Shown here in pieces: positions 1 to 11,953 of a stretch of DNA of 64,000 nt; position 1 is the first letter of the stretch; every line of letters begins with the position of its first letter. The notes below the pieces were generated by a model, which did not search any database, had not been told where the DNA came from, and saw nothing but the letters and a program-made list of their open reading frames with translations. The position numbers were made by a program, and so were the translations under genes. The DNA is taken from NCBI GenBank assembly GCA_018873245.2, contig JAEMBT020000006.1, positions 11,287,855 through 11,351,854 of the forward strand, in the 5' to 3' direction. The DNA is from Archegozetes longisetosus. Lineage: Eukaryota; Arthropoda; Arachnida; Sarcoptiformes; Trhypochthoniidae.

Positions 1-87
1 CTTCCAGATCCTATTCATGTTGAATGGTATGCTCACAGACATTATAAGCAACACGAAGATCACTTCTTCCCTGATAAATGGACATAA
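1..87 (+). CDS. C-terminal end of an unidentified protein (partial)
   Basis: The window opens inside an open frame (frame 1) that ends at TAA 85-87. The readable tail is rich in His and aromatic residues and includes DPIHVEWYAHRHYKQHEDHF. The composition resembles small accessory subunits of mitochondrial complexes, but I do not recognise the family with confidence. The start and upstream exons lie outside the window. It is called coding only because the frame runs open from base 1 and the peptide looks non-random; it could also be a chance frame. Confidence 0.4.
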   Translation, partial: LPDPIHVEWYAHRHYKQHEDHFFPDKWT

Positions 88-938
88 GTTGCTTTTAGAG
101 AAATATTAAATGATTCATTAGCCTTTACTTTAAATCTTTAGAAATCAATTGTTACCTAAATAATTAGCTCTCGAATAGTTGTATAATATAACAGAATTGT
201 CTTCAAATTAAGTAAAAAGTTTCTGTTTAAGTTCAAAATTGCTCCAATTGCCATTTTATTGCTGATCTATTATCCGAAAGCGTCTAAAACTTGGTTATTA
301 ACATAGCTCACGGATTCAACTGTTGCAACATTTTTACTAACAGTTATATAGATTTCGTGACTGCTTAAATTTTCTTGTTGCAAAACGCGTTCGCAAAACC
401 ATCAATTAGATAAGGTAAGCGCTCGGTAGTCGTTATACAGAATTTTCTTATTTTAACCGATGAGGTATACTAAAATTGGTTATTTTTAAGCAGAATATGA
501 GCAGTTTCGAAATTTGTTGGCTAATTTCAACTAAACTTCGATTTGAAACTAATTCGCAATTACCTTTGTTTGCAAAACCCATAAATGTATTATTTTGAAA
601 GTTCAGACATTCAATACGATTTAACGAATTGAGTTACGAATAGCTTAAATTTAATAGTTTTGCATTAAATTTGGCCTAACCTAATCTCACTTAATAAAAG
701 TATTGAACTGGTTCAAAGAGACTAAATTATGCAGTCAGATATTTCAACAAAATTGATTTACATTCATGTGAATGGCTTAAAATGCTTGTTGAAATAATAG
801 AGGTATTACATGATTAGCTACGGTTGACATAATGCTTTATATGATAAGAATTCGATAACGCTAAGCAACTGTTTTCTATACTTTGAGAGTGTTGTGTTTT
901 CCTTGACATTCACTATTTATAATTGAATTATTCCTAAA
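88..938. other. Intergenic, AT-rich
   Basis: No gene, repeat or RNA is recognisable here. The stretch presumably holds the 3' end of the first gene and the promoter of the gene starting at 939. Confidence 0.5.
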
Positions 939-1418
939 ATGGCGAACAGCAACAGTTCCTCGGCTCAATTGGCAACACCTGAAGTCAAATATCATCGCGA
1001 TTTCTACTATTTAGGCAAATCTATTTTACGACTCGGCGTTTGTCTATTCATTATAGCAATAATCGCGAAGTTAGCGTTTGGTACTATTTCAGTAACTATT
1101 ATATCAGTCCTTTGTATTTTAAGCGTCACTCTTATAGTTATTGGCATTATTCGTATTATTTTTTCACACCATGTATTAAAAAATTCTAATAATAATAATT
1201 CGGAAAATTCAGTACAAGTTTCAACGATTTCAAACTTTCATGCATTTATTCGCGATAATCAAAGACAAATTCCCGGTACTAGACCTCAACCTAATGAAAC
1301 AATTCACTGTGGGAACAGGAGTTTTGGCAGTCCTTCACTGGTTCTTCCGCCGAATTATGAACCACCACCTAGTTATGATCAACTGGAATGTGGTCTCAAC
1401 AATCAAATAAAATCATAG
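939..1418 (+). CDS. Small two-TM protein with PPxY tail
   Basis: A single-exon frame of 159 residues. Residues about 25-75 form two adjacent hydrophobic segments, so the protein is probably a membrane hairpin with both ends on the same side. The C-terminal half is polar (an Asn run, then Pro-rich) and ends in overlapping PPxY motifs, LPPNYEPPPSYDQL, at about residues 134-147. PPxY motifs bind WW domains, in particular Nedd4-family ubiquitin ligases, so an endosomal adaptor role is plausible by inference. No orthologue is recognised. The ATG (AAAATGG) has a good initiation context. The gene stands alone, with long AT-rich flanks on both sides. Confidence 0.7.
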   Translation: MANSNSSSAQLATPEVKYHRDFYYLGKSILRLGVCLFIIAIIAKLAFGTISVTIISVLCILSVTLIVIGIIRIIFSHHVLKNSNNNNSENSVQVSTISNFHAFIRDNQRQIPGTRPQPNETIHCGNRSFGSPSLVLPPNYEPPPSYDQLECGLNNQIKS

Positions 1419-3969
1419 ATATGTGACTATCCGAAAGGATCGATAGCTTTTACAAAGTTGAGAGTTTAATTGTTCCGTCAATTGTATTTATTGTTACGTA
1501 AATTGTATTTTTGTGATTATCATTAAATTAATGGATGAAATGGCAAGAAATAAACCAATCTGATTAAAATATATTACTTAGTATACTATTTTTTATTGTT
1601 TCACTTGAATTTTTAAATAACCACAGTCTTATAAGTGATGTATAAATTACCATATTTGTTGATATTATGGTTCTATCATTTCATTTTGATAAGTGCGATA
1701 TCGAAACCTCAGCTAGATATCTTGATTAACTCATTGAAATGGTTTCCTTTATCCATGTGATCATAAAGCAATTTTTGTATTTGTTCAGTTCTAATTTGCA
1801 ATCTATAAGATTTTTAAATGTCTTCTTTTAAGAAAAAGGCATTCAAGTCTTAGTGTGAAAATGACGAGCACCCAATTTATACATTATACTGTTCCATAAA
1901 AATATGTATTTTTATCTAATGTATTTTTTTAATTCTTAAGCTCTTAACAATGGGTAAACTTGGTCTAACTCTACATACTGTAAATGTTTTATTATTTTGG
2001 AGAAGAGCCTTAAGTTTAAGACTGACAAACTAAAAGACGTAAACAGATATGTCGTGACTTGATTTGATTACTGGATTTTTAACAATTGGGAGGATAACAT
2101 AGAGATAAGTTGTTGATGAGTTCTATCGCCAAAAGTTTTGGGACTGACTACAATAAAAAAATAAACATTCTAACTTGAGAATAAGTGTATTGAATTGAAA
2201 AGCAACTAACTTAAGAAAAGATATGATAGAAAATCATGTTTTTAATAATATTGTTGAGGCAATTAATTTATCCAAATGATAAGCTAAATGTTGCTTCCCT
2301 TTTATTAGTATATCAACATCCTTATTAGTATATCATGTTTTATCTCACGTTTATTTATATTCCCATTATGGCTCATTTCTAAAGCTTTATGACATTTATG
2401 TATTTTGACGTTTTATAAAAAAAAACCAATATAACCAAAACAATCACATGAATGATTTGCATACTATACAAATGATTAGTAGTGCAAACTCTCATTCATA
2501 CTAAACTGTGCTGAAGTTAAGAGTATGATAAAGATATTAAAAGGATTTGTTCTAAATTTCTAGTAATTGAGATCCTCTTTTAATTTAAAGATAGCCTCCA
2601 ATACCTTTTATACACACAGTCATTTAAGACTAAGGCGCTTATTCTTCAAAAAAAATATTCATATTTGATCTTTCTCCATTATGAAGAAATTGTTCACCAA
2701 AAACTATAAATAACTGAATCAATAATTGGAAAACATGTCTCCTTACCCAAGATAAGAAAAATAATGACGTGGTTGAACATAGGGATTATAAATATGTTCA
2801 TTTTGAGATTTATGTTCCATAAAGAACTTTTAATATTATCTATCGTGATAATCTCTTTAGAATTGCATTCATTTTTGTTTGTATTCAAAAAATCAGATAT
2901 TCCTCCGTTCATTGCTATCACATATTTCTGAAAGAGACAGTCTAATATCTATAATTTTTACAAATGAACACACGACAGAATCTGGTGGATAAGTACTCAG
3001 TGAAGAGTCTGCGAGACTTGCAAAGCCCCTGGATTACTAGCTGCTGCCCACCATCAGGATACTGTTAATGCAATGAATATAGCTTTACTCATTAAAATAT
3101 TACGATCAAAGCTTAATGTCTGAAGAATGTGGAAAATCAGCCGCGTTGGAGTTATCTATGACTTCAAATTAGTTGCAGATATTTAGGCATCATTAATTGT
3201 ATTGAGATTTTTACCTGAAATCATCTCTTAGTGACGCAAGATTAAAGAAATTCTAAGTGTTAATTAAAGAAACATCAGATAGTGTATCGGTTAACTATTT
3301 TATGTCTGACCTTTAAGTCAACTATTGATTGATCTTTGATTGTAGAAGTGGGGCAAATGTGCCGCGAATTTTCTCTGTTCTTTCAATGTTTCCATTTTTA
3401 GCATTTCTGGCGACTGTTGAAACTTGACTCGCTTCATCTTATCTTTTTTGGTGTACTACTACTAATAAACATAAAAATATTTTGCAGTTGTTAAACAAAT
3501 ATTATTAGCCTTTATTGTATAGTGGGTTCTTATTATCTCATTATATAAAAAATATTTACGAAACTTCATCTGGAATGTGCTCCAAACAGAATAAACAAGA
3601 TTTATAAGTATTATTTCAGAAAGACTAGTGCTCATCAGATTAGAAATAGAAATCTTTTGAATAAATTGCGCATATTTCATTTTCTAAGCAATCTTTATTG
3701 TTATAAAAAATAATGCTCAATAATTTTTATTTACTCTCATAAAGACAATTAAAAATAGTGCTTCACATAGATGATTGTAATTAATTTCATTTAAACCAAT
3801 GAGATTCCGTTTCAAACTAGTGAATTCAGTTATTCCAACCATAGTTTGATTATAAAGCCTATTATGATGCTTTCACGATATCCTTAATCGAAATGTTCGT
3901 ACTCTGAAGGAGAAAGTGCAATAATTTTAGAACAAGTGACTTAAAACTAGATTTGGTTCAAAGCTAACG
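1419..3969. other. Intergenic, no recognisable content
   Basis: About 2.5 kb of AT-rich sequence. Short open frames here lack domains, splice partners or compositional support and are treated as chance. The last few hundred bases before 3970 should contain the SLC6 promoter, but no specific site is evident. Confidence 0.5.
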
Positions 3970-6575
3970 ATGACAGCATCAAATGTTTCTCGAGATAAGT
4001 TCTCAAATAAGATCGAATACTTTCTGACGAGTTTGAGTTATGCCGTTGGATTAGGCAATGTTTGGAGGTATCAAATTCAAAACTCAACCAAACATTATTT
4101 AATTAACTAAATTAAACTCTAAAACAATCATAACCTGTCACCTATGAGAATATGATCGTGTATTGACTAAACTTGTGTTTGAATATCTGTTTAGATTTCC
4201 ATATTTATGCTATCGAAACGGCGGCGGTGAGTAAATTCAACTTCTCTATTAAACTGCAATAATCTTTCGAGCATTAACTGATATTTTCCACTATATAATC
4301 AATAACATATCTGCCCGAATTGGAACCGAACAGGCTCATTCTTCATTCCTTACTTAAGTAGTCTTGTGTTAATTGGATTCTCATTCTTCTTCTTGGAATC
4401 ATCGTTAGGACAGTATTCAAGTGAAGGACCCATAACAGGTTCAATAACTTATGTTCTCATTCGACATAATGAAGTTAACTTTAATTAATAAGTTTTTCAC
4501 TTACGCCGTATATAAAAATAATTTATTCAAAATCTATTGCCATTTATATTTGAAGTTTTCTAAAGATTAATTTCGTACGAATACTTTCTATTTGTTTGAA
4601 GTATGGAAAATATCGCCGCTATTTCAAGGAATTGGAATAGCAATGTTCATAATGGGCGTTTATGTCGGCATCTACTACAATATGGTTATCGCTTGGGCTC
4701 TATATTTCTTATATTCATCTTTTACCGCTTTACCTGACTTGCCGTGGAGTAATTGTGATAACGAATGGAATACTCACAGTATTTATATCAAGGATAATTT
4801 CGAAGTTTGAATACTAGTAATTTTTATTTGATTACTCTGAATAACAGAATGTCGTGGGTATTTTGGTAACACTCAAAGAACTAATGAAACACACAAAAGT
4901 CCGAGCGATGAATTTTTCCAGTAAAAACATTCTCTAAAATATATCTAATCATTTAGTCACGTTCTAAGAAGCCTTGATATTTTCCAGTTTACACGTTCTA
5001 AATATGAGCCCTGGTATCGATCAGATGCGAGGATTGAATCGTCATCTGGTCATATGCCTCGCCATTGCATGGATTCTACTGTTTTTGAGTATTTCTCGTG
5101 GCGTCAAAAGTCTTGGAAAAGTTGCATATTTTACAGCTTTATTTCCATATGTAATGATAACTGTGCTATTAGTGAAAGGCGCCACTTTGGAGGGGGCAGC
5201 TGATGGCATTCTCTATTATATTAAGCCAGAATGGGATCGATTACTAGATATTGACGTTTGGGCCGATGCGGCCACTCAAATATTTTTCTCGCTTTCAATT
5301 TGTATGGGGGGAGTGATCACACTTGCAAGCTACAATCCATTTCGTAACAATTGCTTTAAGTAAGTTAGTAAGAATTGGACTGCAATCAAGTTCAGTTTCA
5401 TCTATTTTTATCACTTTTGATGATGTAGAGATTCACTGATAATCGTTGTCTGTAACTCTGCTACAAGTATTTATGCAGGTAATTATCAAGCAACTAATAA
5501 AAGGCTCATATCAAGTTTATTGATACTGTTTAGGATTCGCAATATTTAGTATCATTGGATTTATGGCTAAGAATTTAAATCAAGATATCGATAATGTTGT
5601 AGATCAAGGTATACTTTCAAATGAATTTTTCCTTCGATTTCTTCATTCAAATCAATTTTTATTGGCTAAAAGGCGTTGGACTTGCTTTCATTGCATATCC
5701 GGCCGCCATTTCGTTACTGCCAATCTCTCCTCTTTGGTCGTGTGTCTTCTTCTTAATGATAATAACTCTGGGATTCGGCAGTCAAATAACAATCATTGAA
5801 ACAATAGTAGTAACAATAGTCGATCGATGGCCTGATAAGCTAAAACATAGGAAAATATTGGTTCTTCTTGCAGTTTGTATTGCCATGTTTTGCGGCGGAC
5901 TTTTCATGTGTACCGATGTATGAAATGATTGATAATTTATCTATTCAAAGTAGTAACGAATTAGCTTTTTATCTGAAGGCCGGAATCTATATTCTGCAAC
6001 TTATGGATGCATATTGTGTTCCATATTCAGCATTTTTTATCGCATTCTTCGAAGTATTAGCGCTTTCGTGGGTTTATGGAATCGATAGATTTTTGAAAAA
6101 TATTAAAGAAATGCTGGGTTTCTATCCATTTCAAGAATTTATTGGAAATTTATGTGGAGTTTTGGTTGTCCCCTAGTTATTGTGGTCAGTTATAAGTTTG
6201 TACACTTGCACAAAATTGAAAATTGTGTATATCTTTTGTTTGATTCAGTGATTTTGAAATATGAATTACAATATTTTCAGACAATACTCGGTTTAACATT
6301 TGCTTTTTTGAAGCCAATCACTTACGGTGAATATACTTTTCCCGTATATTCAGAAGTAGTCGGCTGGGCTCTTACTCTATCGTCGGTGTTGGCTATACCT
6401 ATATTCGCAATCGTTAAGATATATAAATCAGGTTTACCTTTTCTTAAGGTATGATTTGAAAGATTGATTCTCAAGTTTGGAAATTGTGTGAAATGATAGA
6501 GTTAAACAAATTGAATTACAGGCTCTGAATGTTTTGACTCAACCGACCTCAGACTGGAATAAGGAATTGATTTAA
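3970..6575 (+). CDS. SLC6 sodium- and chloride-dependent neurotransmitter transporter
   Basis: Twelve exons can be joined: 3970-4067, 4195-4226, 4334-4438, 4602-4778, 4848-4920, 4988-5359, 5429-5478, 5534-5608, 5673-5917, 5979-6184, 6281-6448 and 6522-6575, giving about 551 residues with 12 expected TM helices. TM1 carries the family signature YAVGLGNVWR followed by FPYLCYRNGGG. Later hallmarks include GVKSLGKVAYFTA, DAATQIFFSLS, KDSLIIVVCNSATSIYAG and the terminal LTQPTSDWN. Similarity is strongest to the GABA/glycine/betaine branch, so it is a plasma-membrane Na+-coupled importer of a small amino-acid-like substrate; the substrate cannot be read from sequence. Oddity: exon 10 loses phase. 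One base is missing between about 6129 and 6142, after GFYPF and before YWKFMWSFG. Everything downstream is conserved in the shifted frame, so this is either a recent null allele or an assembly indel. Confidence 0.9.
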
Positions 6576-7300
6576 GATGACAACTTGACGTCTGACGTGA
6601 AAAGATAAAACGTATAAGTGAAACTAAGTTTTTATGAGAAAGATGTAATTTAATTTTTGGCTATATGAATAATTTTGAAATCTAATAGAATGAATACTTT
6701 TAGAATTGTTTAAGGGGCTCTTTACATATGTTATCAATCTATCGAATAACGGGGATTTCTTGATTACTTTAAACCTGTTGAAGTTTCTTAAAGGCAGTGA
6801 AAAACTTGGACATGTAGTTAAGTGGTTTCAAGAAATCAATAACAATCAATTCATGTATTGCTATAGAATATTTATAATATGTATTTAAACTTATCTTAAC
6901 TTGTGATGCTGCTAACTTTTTCAGAAATTTGAGCTTCAGGGTGAAATTAATCGATAGTATAATATTGTTCTTGATTATTTGAACTAAACTTTAAAGTAGT
7001 TCTTAGCTTAGAATTGTCACTAAATTATCATAAATACAGAATAATATATTTGAACATCTATTTTAGAGAATTTTAGAGAATTTTAGAGAATATATATTGA
7101 GAATATTGGAAACCAAATTTGTTGAAAGAAATCAAAATCCTCTTAAATATAAATTTAATTGACGAAATAAAGAACACTTATCTTTCATTTGAACTTGGAT
7201 TAAGTAGTTTTTCCAGATCTTTGACTCTTTTTTGCATACTAGAACCATCAATATATTTTTGTTGTGTATCTTCTGAGATTAAGGAAGCTTGTCTTCCGGT
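6576..7300. other. Intergenic 3' flank of the SLC6 gene
   Basis: AT-rich. It contains a short tandem TTTTAGAGAA repeat (about 7063-7090). No gene is recognised. Confidence 0.5.
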
Positions 7301-8532
7301 GAGCTTTCTTTCTTTGGCTCTCTGGCAAAAAAATCAGCCGTTTGAGACAGTGTCGTACATTTTGGTTCTTTGACTGATTCCTCCTTTGGAGATGTGCTCT
7401 TTACTGATGTTGATTTAGCCGATTGTGATGGAGATTTAGACGAATGAAGTGGAAATTCAGTCGACAGAGAACTTAAGCTTTAGACTGTTTTTCCAGAACT
7501 CGTTGACCTTTCTTTGAACTGAACTCTATCTTTTTGAGAGCTCTCTTTGTTTTCTTCATTTGGATCGTATATACCCCAGGCTGGCTTATAATCTTTGATA
7601 TCTTCTAATGAACTCCAGACTGTCTTGAAATCCTTCAGTATTTCTGGTTTATCACTCGATCCCATTTGTGGCTCAGTTTGGGTTTCATATTGACTGATTC
7701 TGATCATTGCTTTCTTCTTATCGTCAGTTTTTGTGTTTTATTAGTTGTTTTACCAACAAATGACTTCTCAGGTTCAAATACTTTACTCATTGTCTCACTC
7801 ATTGATATCGTTTCGTCTGCGGTAACAGATTTTACTGATGAGTTCACAACCGATATTGCAATTTCTTCTGGAGTCTTAACCTTCTTTACGGCTGCAATCT
7901 AAGTGACAGTAAACAAAAAATCAGATGTTTCTGTATCTCATCATAAACTAAATATTGTAAAGAAACAAATGTTGAAAATTTAGGATTTGTTCCATTAATA
8001 GGTTTTAAATTCAATGTCTTATCAAAAGTGTTACTTCTATAAAATAAACATTTAAATCGATCCACAAGTAAAAATATCTGTTATCATTGAGATAACCTTA
8101 TCTGTGGAGTTCTCTCTATCTTTATGTACTTTAGTTTCTGGGACTACTAGTATTTTAGTATCTACTTCAAGGGGTACTCCTTTCTTGCTATTGTCTTCAG
8201 TTTGCTTTCGTTCTTCAATTGACTGAATTTTTACAAAGAAACAGAAGAAGAATGCTATAATTGCAGTCCACAATAGAACTGTTGTCATTATAATTGATCC
8301 ATGTTTAAGTACTGTTACTATTTGTTTTGCTTTACAGCAATAATAAGTTGCGATCATAGCAACAGAAAGAGATATCTTTTGAACAAATGTTCATTACTCC
8401 TGTATATATTGTTTGATTTAAAAAACATTTTTCAGCAGATTTGGCACTAATCGTAGAAATCAATGGTATTAAGATTAGTGGTGATATATTTTTCACTAAA
8501 CAAATCATTGTTTTCTTTCTTAAGAGATTCAA
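7300..8532 (-). pseudogene. Decayed or frame-broken single-pass Cys-rich membrane protein
   Basis: On the minus strand a start at 8532 gives a hydrophobic leader, then a Cys-containing ectodomain (CFLNQTIYTGVMNIC, then SFCC). After a one-base shift near 8350-8375 come a CC motif (ATYYCCKAKQ), a strong TM helix (about 8290-8225) and a cytosolic tail rich in Lys, Ser and Thr. Tail-like peptide continues downstream in three different frames, about 7902-7720, 7707-7480 (including KPAWGIYDPNE) and 7470-7300. CC...CC followed directly by one TM helix recalls Shisa-type proteins, but this is a guess. The frame changes may be introns I could not place, real decay or sequencing indels. Confidence 0.35.
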
Positions 8533-9549
8533 AGTTATTTAAACAATTGGAAAAATGTTTGTTTTATGAAAGGTAAAAATTTTCAAAAATCATTACTTAT
8601 TGTTTAATCTCTTAAGCGCTCACATTATTTATGAATTGATTACATTCTTAGCTTTTGTCCAAAATTGCCCTTATTATTGAATCTCGTTCTGACTTTGGAA
8701 TTTGACATAAGCTCACAGTAAAGAAGATTAAATGCGTTGTAAATAATGAAATTGTATAATAACTAAACATTAACACTCAATGAAAGGCTCAATACTTCTG
8801 TTTAACTAAATAGAGGGCCAAAGCAAAAGCAATCCTTCGTGTAATAAAATTCATAACGATTAGAGCTTTAATTCTCAATAAAAGGTTCTGTACTTTTGGG
8901 TAGCTGAATAGAGATAATTGCTTTCATTACTTTTCTTTATTAAGTTATATACAAGTTTTTGCTGCCTTTTTTATTCAAAGAATTTTGTTTCGATTATTTA
9001 TTTTACGAGATATTCACTCACATGATTATTTGATTTCAATGTTTATATATCTGTTTCTAATCAAAATCTGAACTGATTGACAAAACTAGTTAATTTCGAT
9101 TTGTTTGCTCGCCAAAATCTGTCGAGTGGATTCATTGATTTTCTTCTTATCTTAATTGCGATAAATTTTACATGCATTTTCTGGTTCAGCTGTTCATACA
9201 AATGATCTACGCATCTGTCAATATTTATTTGAGAGTTTGGTATCTTCCGCTTTGATCCTTGAAATAAGAGGCTTTTTCATGGGCTTATTCAAACATTGTG
9301 AATAAAAATGTTTCAATTTTAGGAGTCTAGTTATTTGTTGCGTTCAATGTTCAATAAGAGAATCCTAACATTGAGTTTTGTGTAATTGATAAAAATTTTT
9401 TATCAAGAATCTACATTAAAAAATAATTATATTTTCTTCTTTTTTTAACTTAAATTCTGCCTGTTTTCCTATAAATTCTCATTTATTTCCTGATATATAA
9501 GTATTCTTTAATCAACTGTCAGTTAAATCACATATCATTTGTTTAATTA
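8533..9549. other. Intergenic, divergent promoter region
   Basis: Separates the minus-strand membrane protein from the plus-strand SLC22 gene, so it should hold promoters for both. AT-rich, with no recognisable element. Confidence 0.4.
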
Positions 9550-11953
9550 ATGATGGATTGTGAAACCATCATAGAAAGTGCCGGTTCTTTTGGACTATAT
9601 CAAAAACTTTTGGGGGCATTTCTGTGTCTTCTAATAGCGCCATTCATGGCTTTTAATAATTTAACACAATTTTTGATATTTCTTGTACCAGATTTTGAGT
9701 GTTCAGAACCAAACAGGAACGAAAATACTCTGTATGACAGAATATTTTATGACCTCTGGTTTGAATATTTTGATTTTCAAAATAAAGGTCAATGTGAATT
9801 AGTCCACTCAATAGGAAACATAACTGATTGCATATATGGTTATGAATATGACCATTCACTTGTTTATCCGACGATCGTATCTGAAGTGAGCATAGCTTAA
9901 TCTTTCAAATTTCTTACAAAGCACTTTGATTTGAAAAACTATTTGATTAGATATTTGGTTTCATATTTTGATTTCAACCTTTTAACTAAATTCTCTTTTC
10001 ATTGACAACTTTGATTCAAGCTTTTGTTATATTCGTATGAATACGTTTTAAGCGTGTTAGTTATATAGTTGAGTGCATACGGAAAAATATTTTCTGCAAA
10101 TTTTAGCAATGAAGTGATATCTAAAAAGAAAGTTTGAATCAAAATCGTAAATAAAAAGAGAATTATACTTAAATTTATACATTTTTACGTAAGAATGATT
10201 GGGTTTGCAAAGATTCGTGGAGACTATACTTCACTCATTCTATGTATTGGACCGGATCTCTAATTGGAGTGCTTTTTATTGGAAGTATTTCAGACAAGTA
10301 TGTTTTTTCCAGTTTAAAAATCATAGTATGAATGTAGTGGTCCATGCTTTTCACTTCGAACAAACACTTTAAAATTAAATCTCTTAATTTAAATCGAATA
10401 GATATGGAAGAGTAGCTGCAATCGCAACATGCCATCTGATTGGAGCAATAGCTGGAACAGCTACAGTGTTCGTCTCGCACAATTTCATCGTTCTTCTGAT
10501 TTCGAGAGCATTTATGGGATTTGTTGTTCTTTCTCAAGGAATGTTTGCCGTTGTATTAGTCATGGAATATGTTGGAAATGATGGACGAATGATTATTTCG
10601 ACTTTATTTCTTTTCTCTTTCTCAATAACAGCGACATGTCTTCCTTGGATTGCTTATTACTTGAAGAATTGGAAATTATTAGCAATCTCCACTTCAGTTC
10701 CTCTATTTATTGTTCCATTAATTTGTCTGTAAGTCATTTGATTTCCTGAAATGAAGCCTAACTTAATGAGGGAAACAAAGAGTTATATCTTTGATGAGTT
10801 TTCAATCCCATTTTGCAAATTAGATTTATTCCTGAATCCTTGAGGTGGTTAGTATCGAAAGGCAAAACCTCTGAAGCTGAAGAAGTAATAAAAAAAATGG
10901 CGAAAATGAATGGAAAGAATGTGGCTGGTCAAGAGTCAAAGCTAAGCGAAATCAGATTTGAAGAAACAAGGAATGAATCAATAGTTCAGATTTTTGCGTA
11001 CAAACGATTATTAAGGATATTCATCTTCACAAATATTCTTTGGTCAGTATCCTAACAGTATATTTATTTACTATATTGAATATTGTGTAGATTCTGCTTT
11101 TAAGAGCCAGATTCAAGTTGAGTGTAAGCGAAATGAAAATCTTAAAAGCGAAACAACACATTAAATAATCTATAAGGTTAACAAAGAAAGTTCTAAAATC
11201 TTAACTGGTTACATTGTCCGAAATATATTGTATTTAACCATTATTGAAATTCATATATATATATTCGATATAAAGGATGCTCCTGAATATTGGATACACT
11301 GGAGGCAATATCTACGCAGCCAATGCATCAGACAATCCTTTTATAATGTTGAGCATCAACTCTGCGATCGATGTTTTTGCTACTTTTATCTCAAATAAAT
11401 TTTCCAGTACATATGGTAGAAAAATAACAACTATCATAAGTTGTTCCTGCGCTGGATTAGCATATTTTGCAACTGCATTCGTACCTTCAAGTATAACACA
11501 AACAAAATTAAATAGACATTAGTTTATCGAACAAAATCATTTTATCCTATAGATTTAGTATATGTTCATTTGATTGTTATCCTGATCGGAAGACTAACAC
11601 TTACTGTTGGATATAATGTTCAATACATATATGCAGCTGAAGTTTATCCGACTGTTATTAGAAGTAGAGGATTAGCCATTCGTTTAGCCATTGGATCTCT
11701 TGGAAACTTAATCAGTCCACAAACAGTTCAGCTCTCAGTTTATGGCAAAGGGATTCCGTTACTTATTTTCGGTTTATCTGCTTTCATATCATCTCTGGTG
11801 ATGTTTAGTTTACCCGAAACTTTATCACAACCACTACCAGAAACCTTCGAAAATGGAGATAAATTTGGTTTAGAAACAGACCGAAGATCTAAATCAAGGC
11901 GTTTGAGCGTTGTTTGCGTTATTCCACTCGAGGTCCAATCGAATCCAGAATAA
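9550..11953 (+). CDS. SLC22-type organic cation/carnitine transporter (MFS)
   Basis: Six exons join in phase: 9550-9885, 10194-10297, 10402-10728, 10824-11042, 11276-11490 and 11553-11953, giving 533 residues and no frame break. Order of landmarks: TM1; a large extracellular loop with several Cys residues ending in DWVCKDSW (the family's WxLVC position); the MFS charged motif ISDKYGRV between TM2 and TM3; PESLRWLVSKGKTSEAEEV in the central loop; a degenerate second charged loop (SSTYGRK) after TM8; then AAEVYPTVIRSRGLA and SLPETLSQPLPETFE near the end. These are standard for SLC22 facilitators of organic ions. The substrate is unknown. It is a plasma-membrane protein and the best preserved multi-exon gene in the window. 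Confidence 0.9.

Noticed and set aside
2694..2921. Minus-strand open frame of 75 residues
   Set aside because: No recognisable features in a 2.5-kb AT-rich interval; a frame this long is expected by chance.
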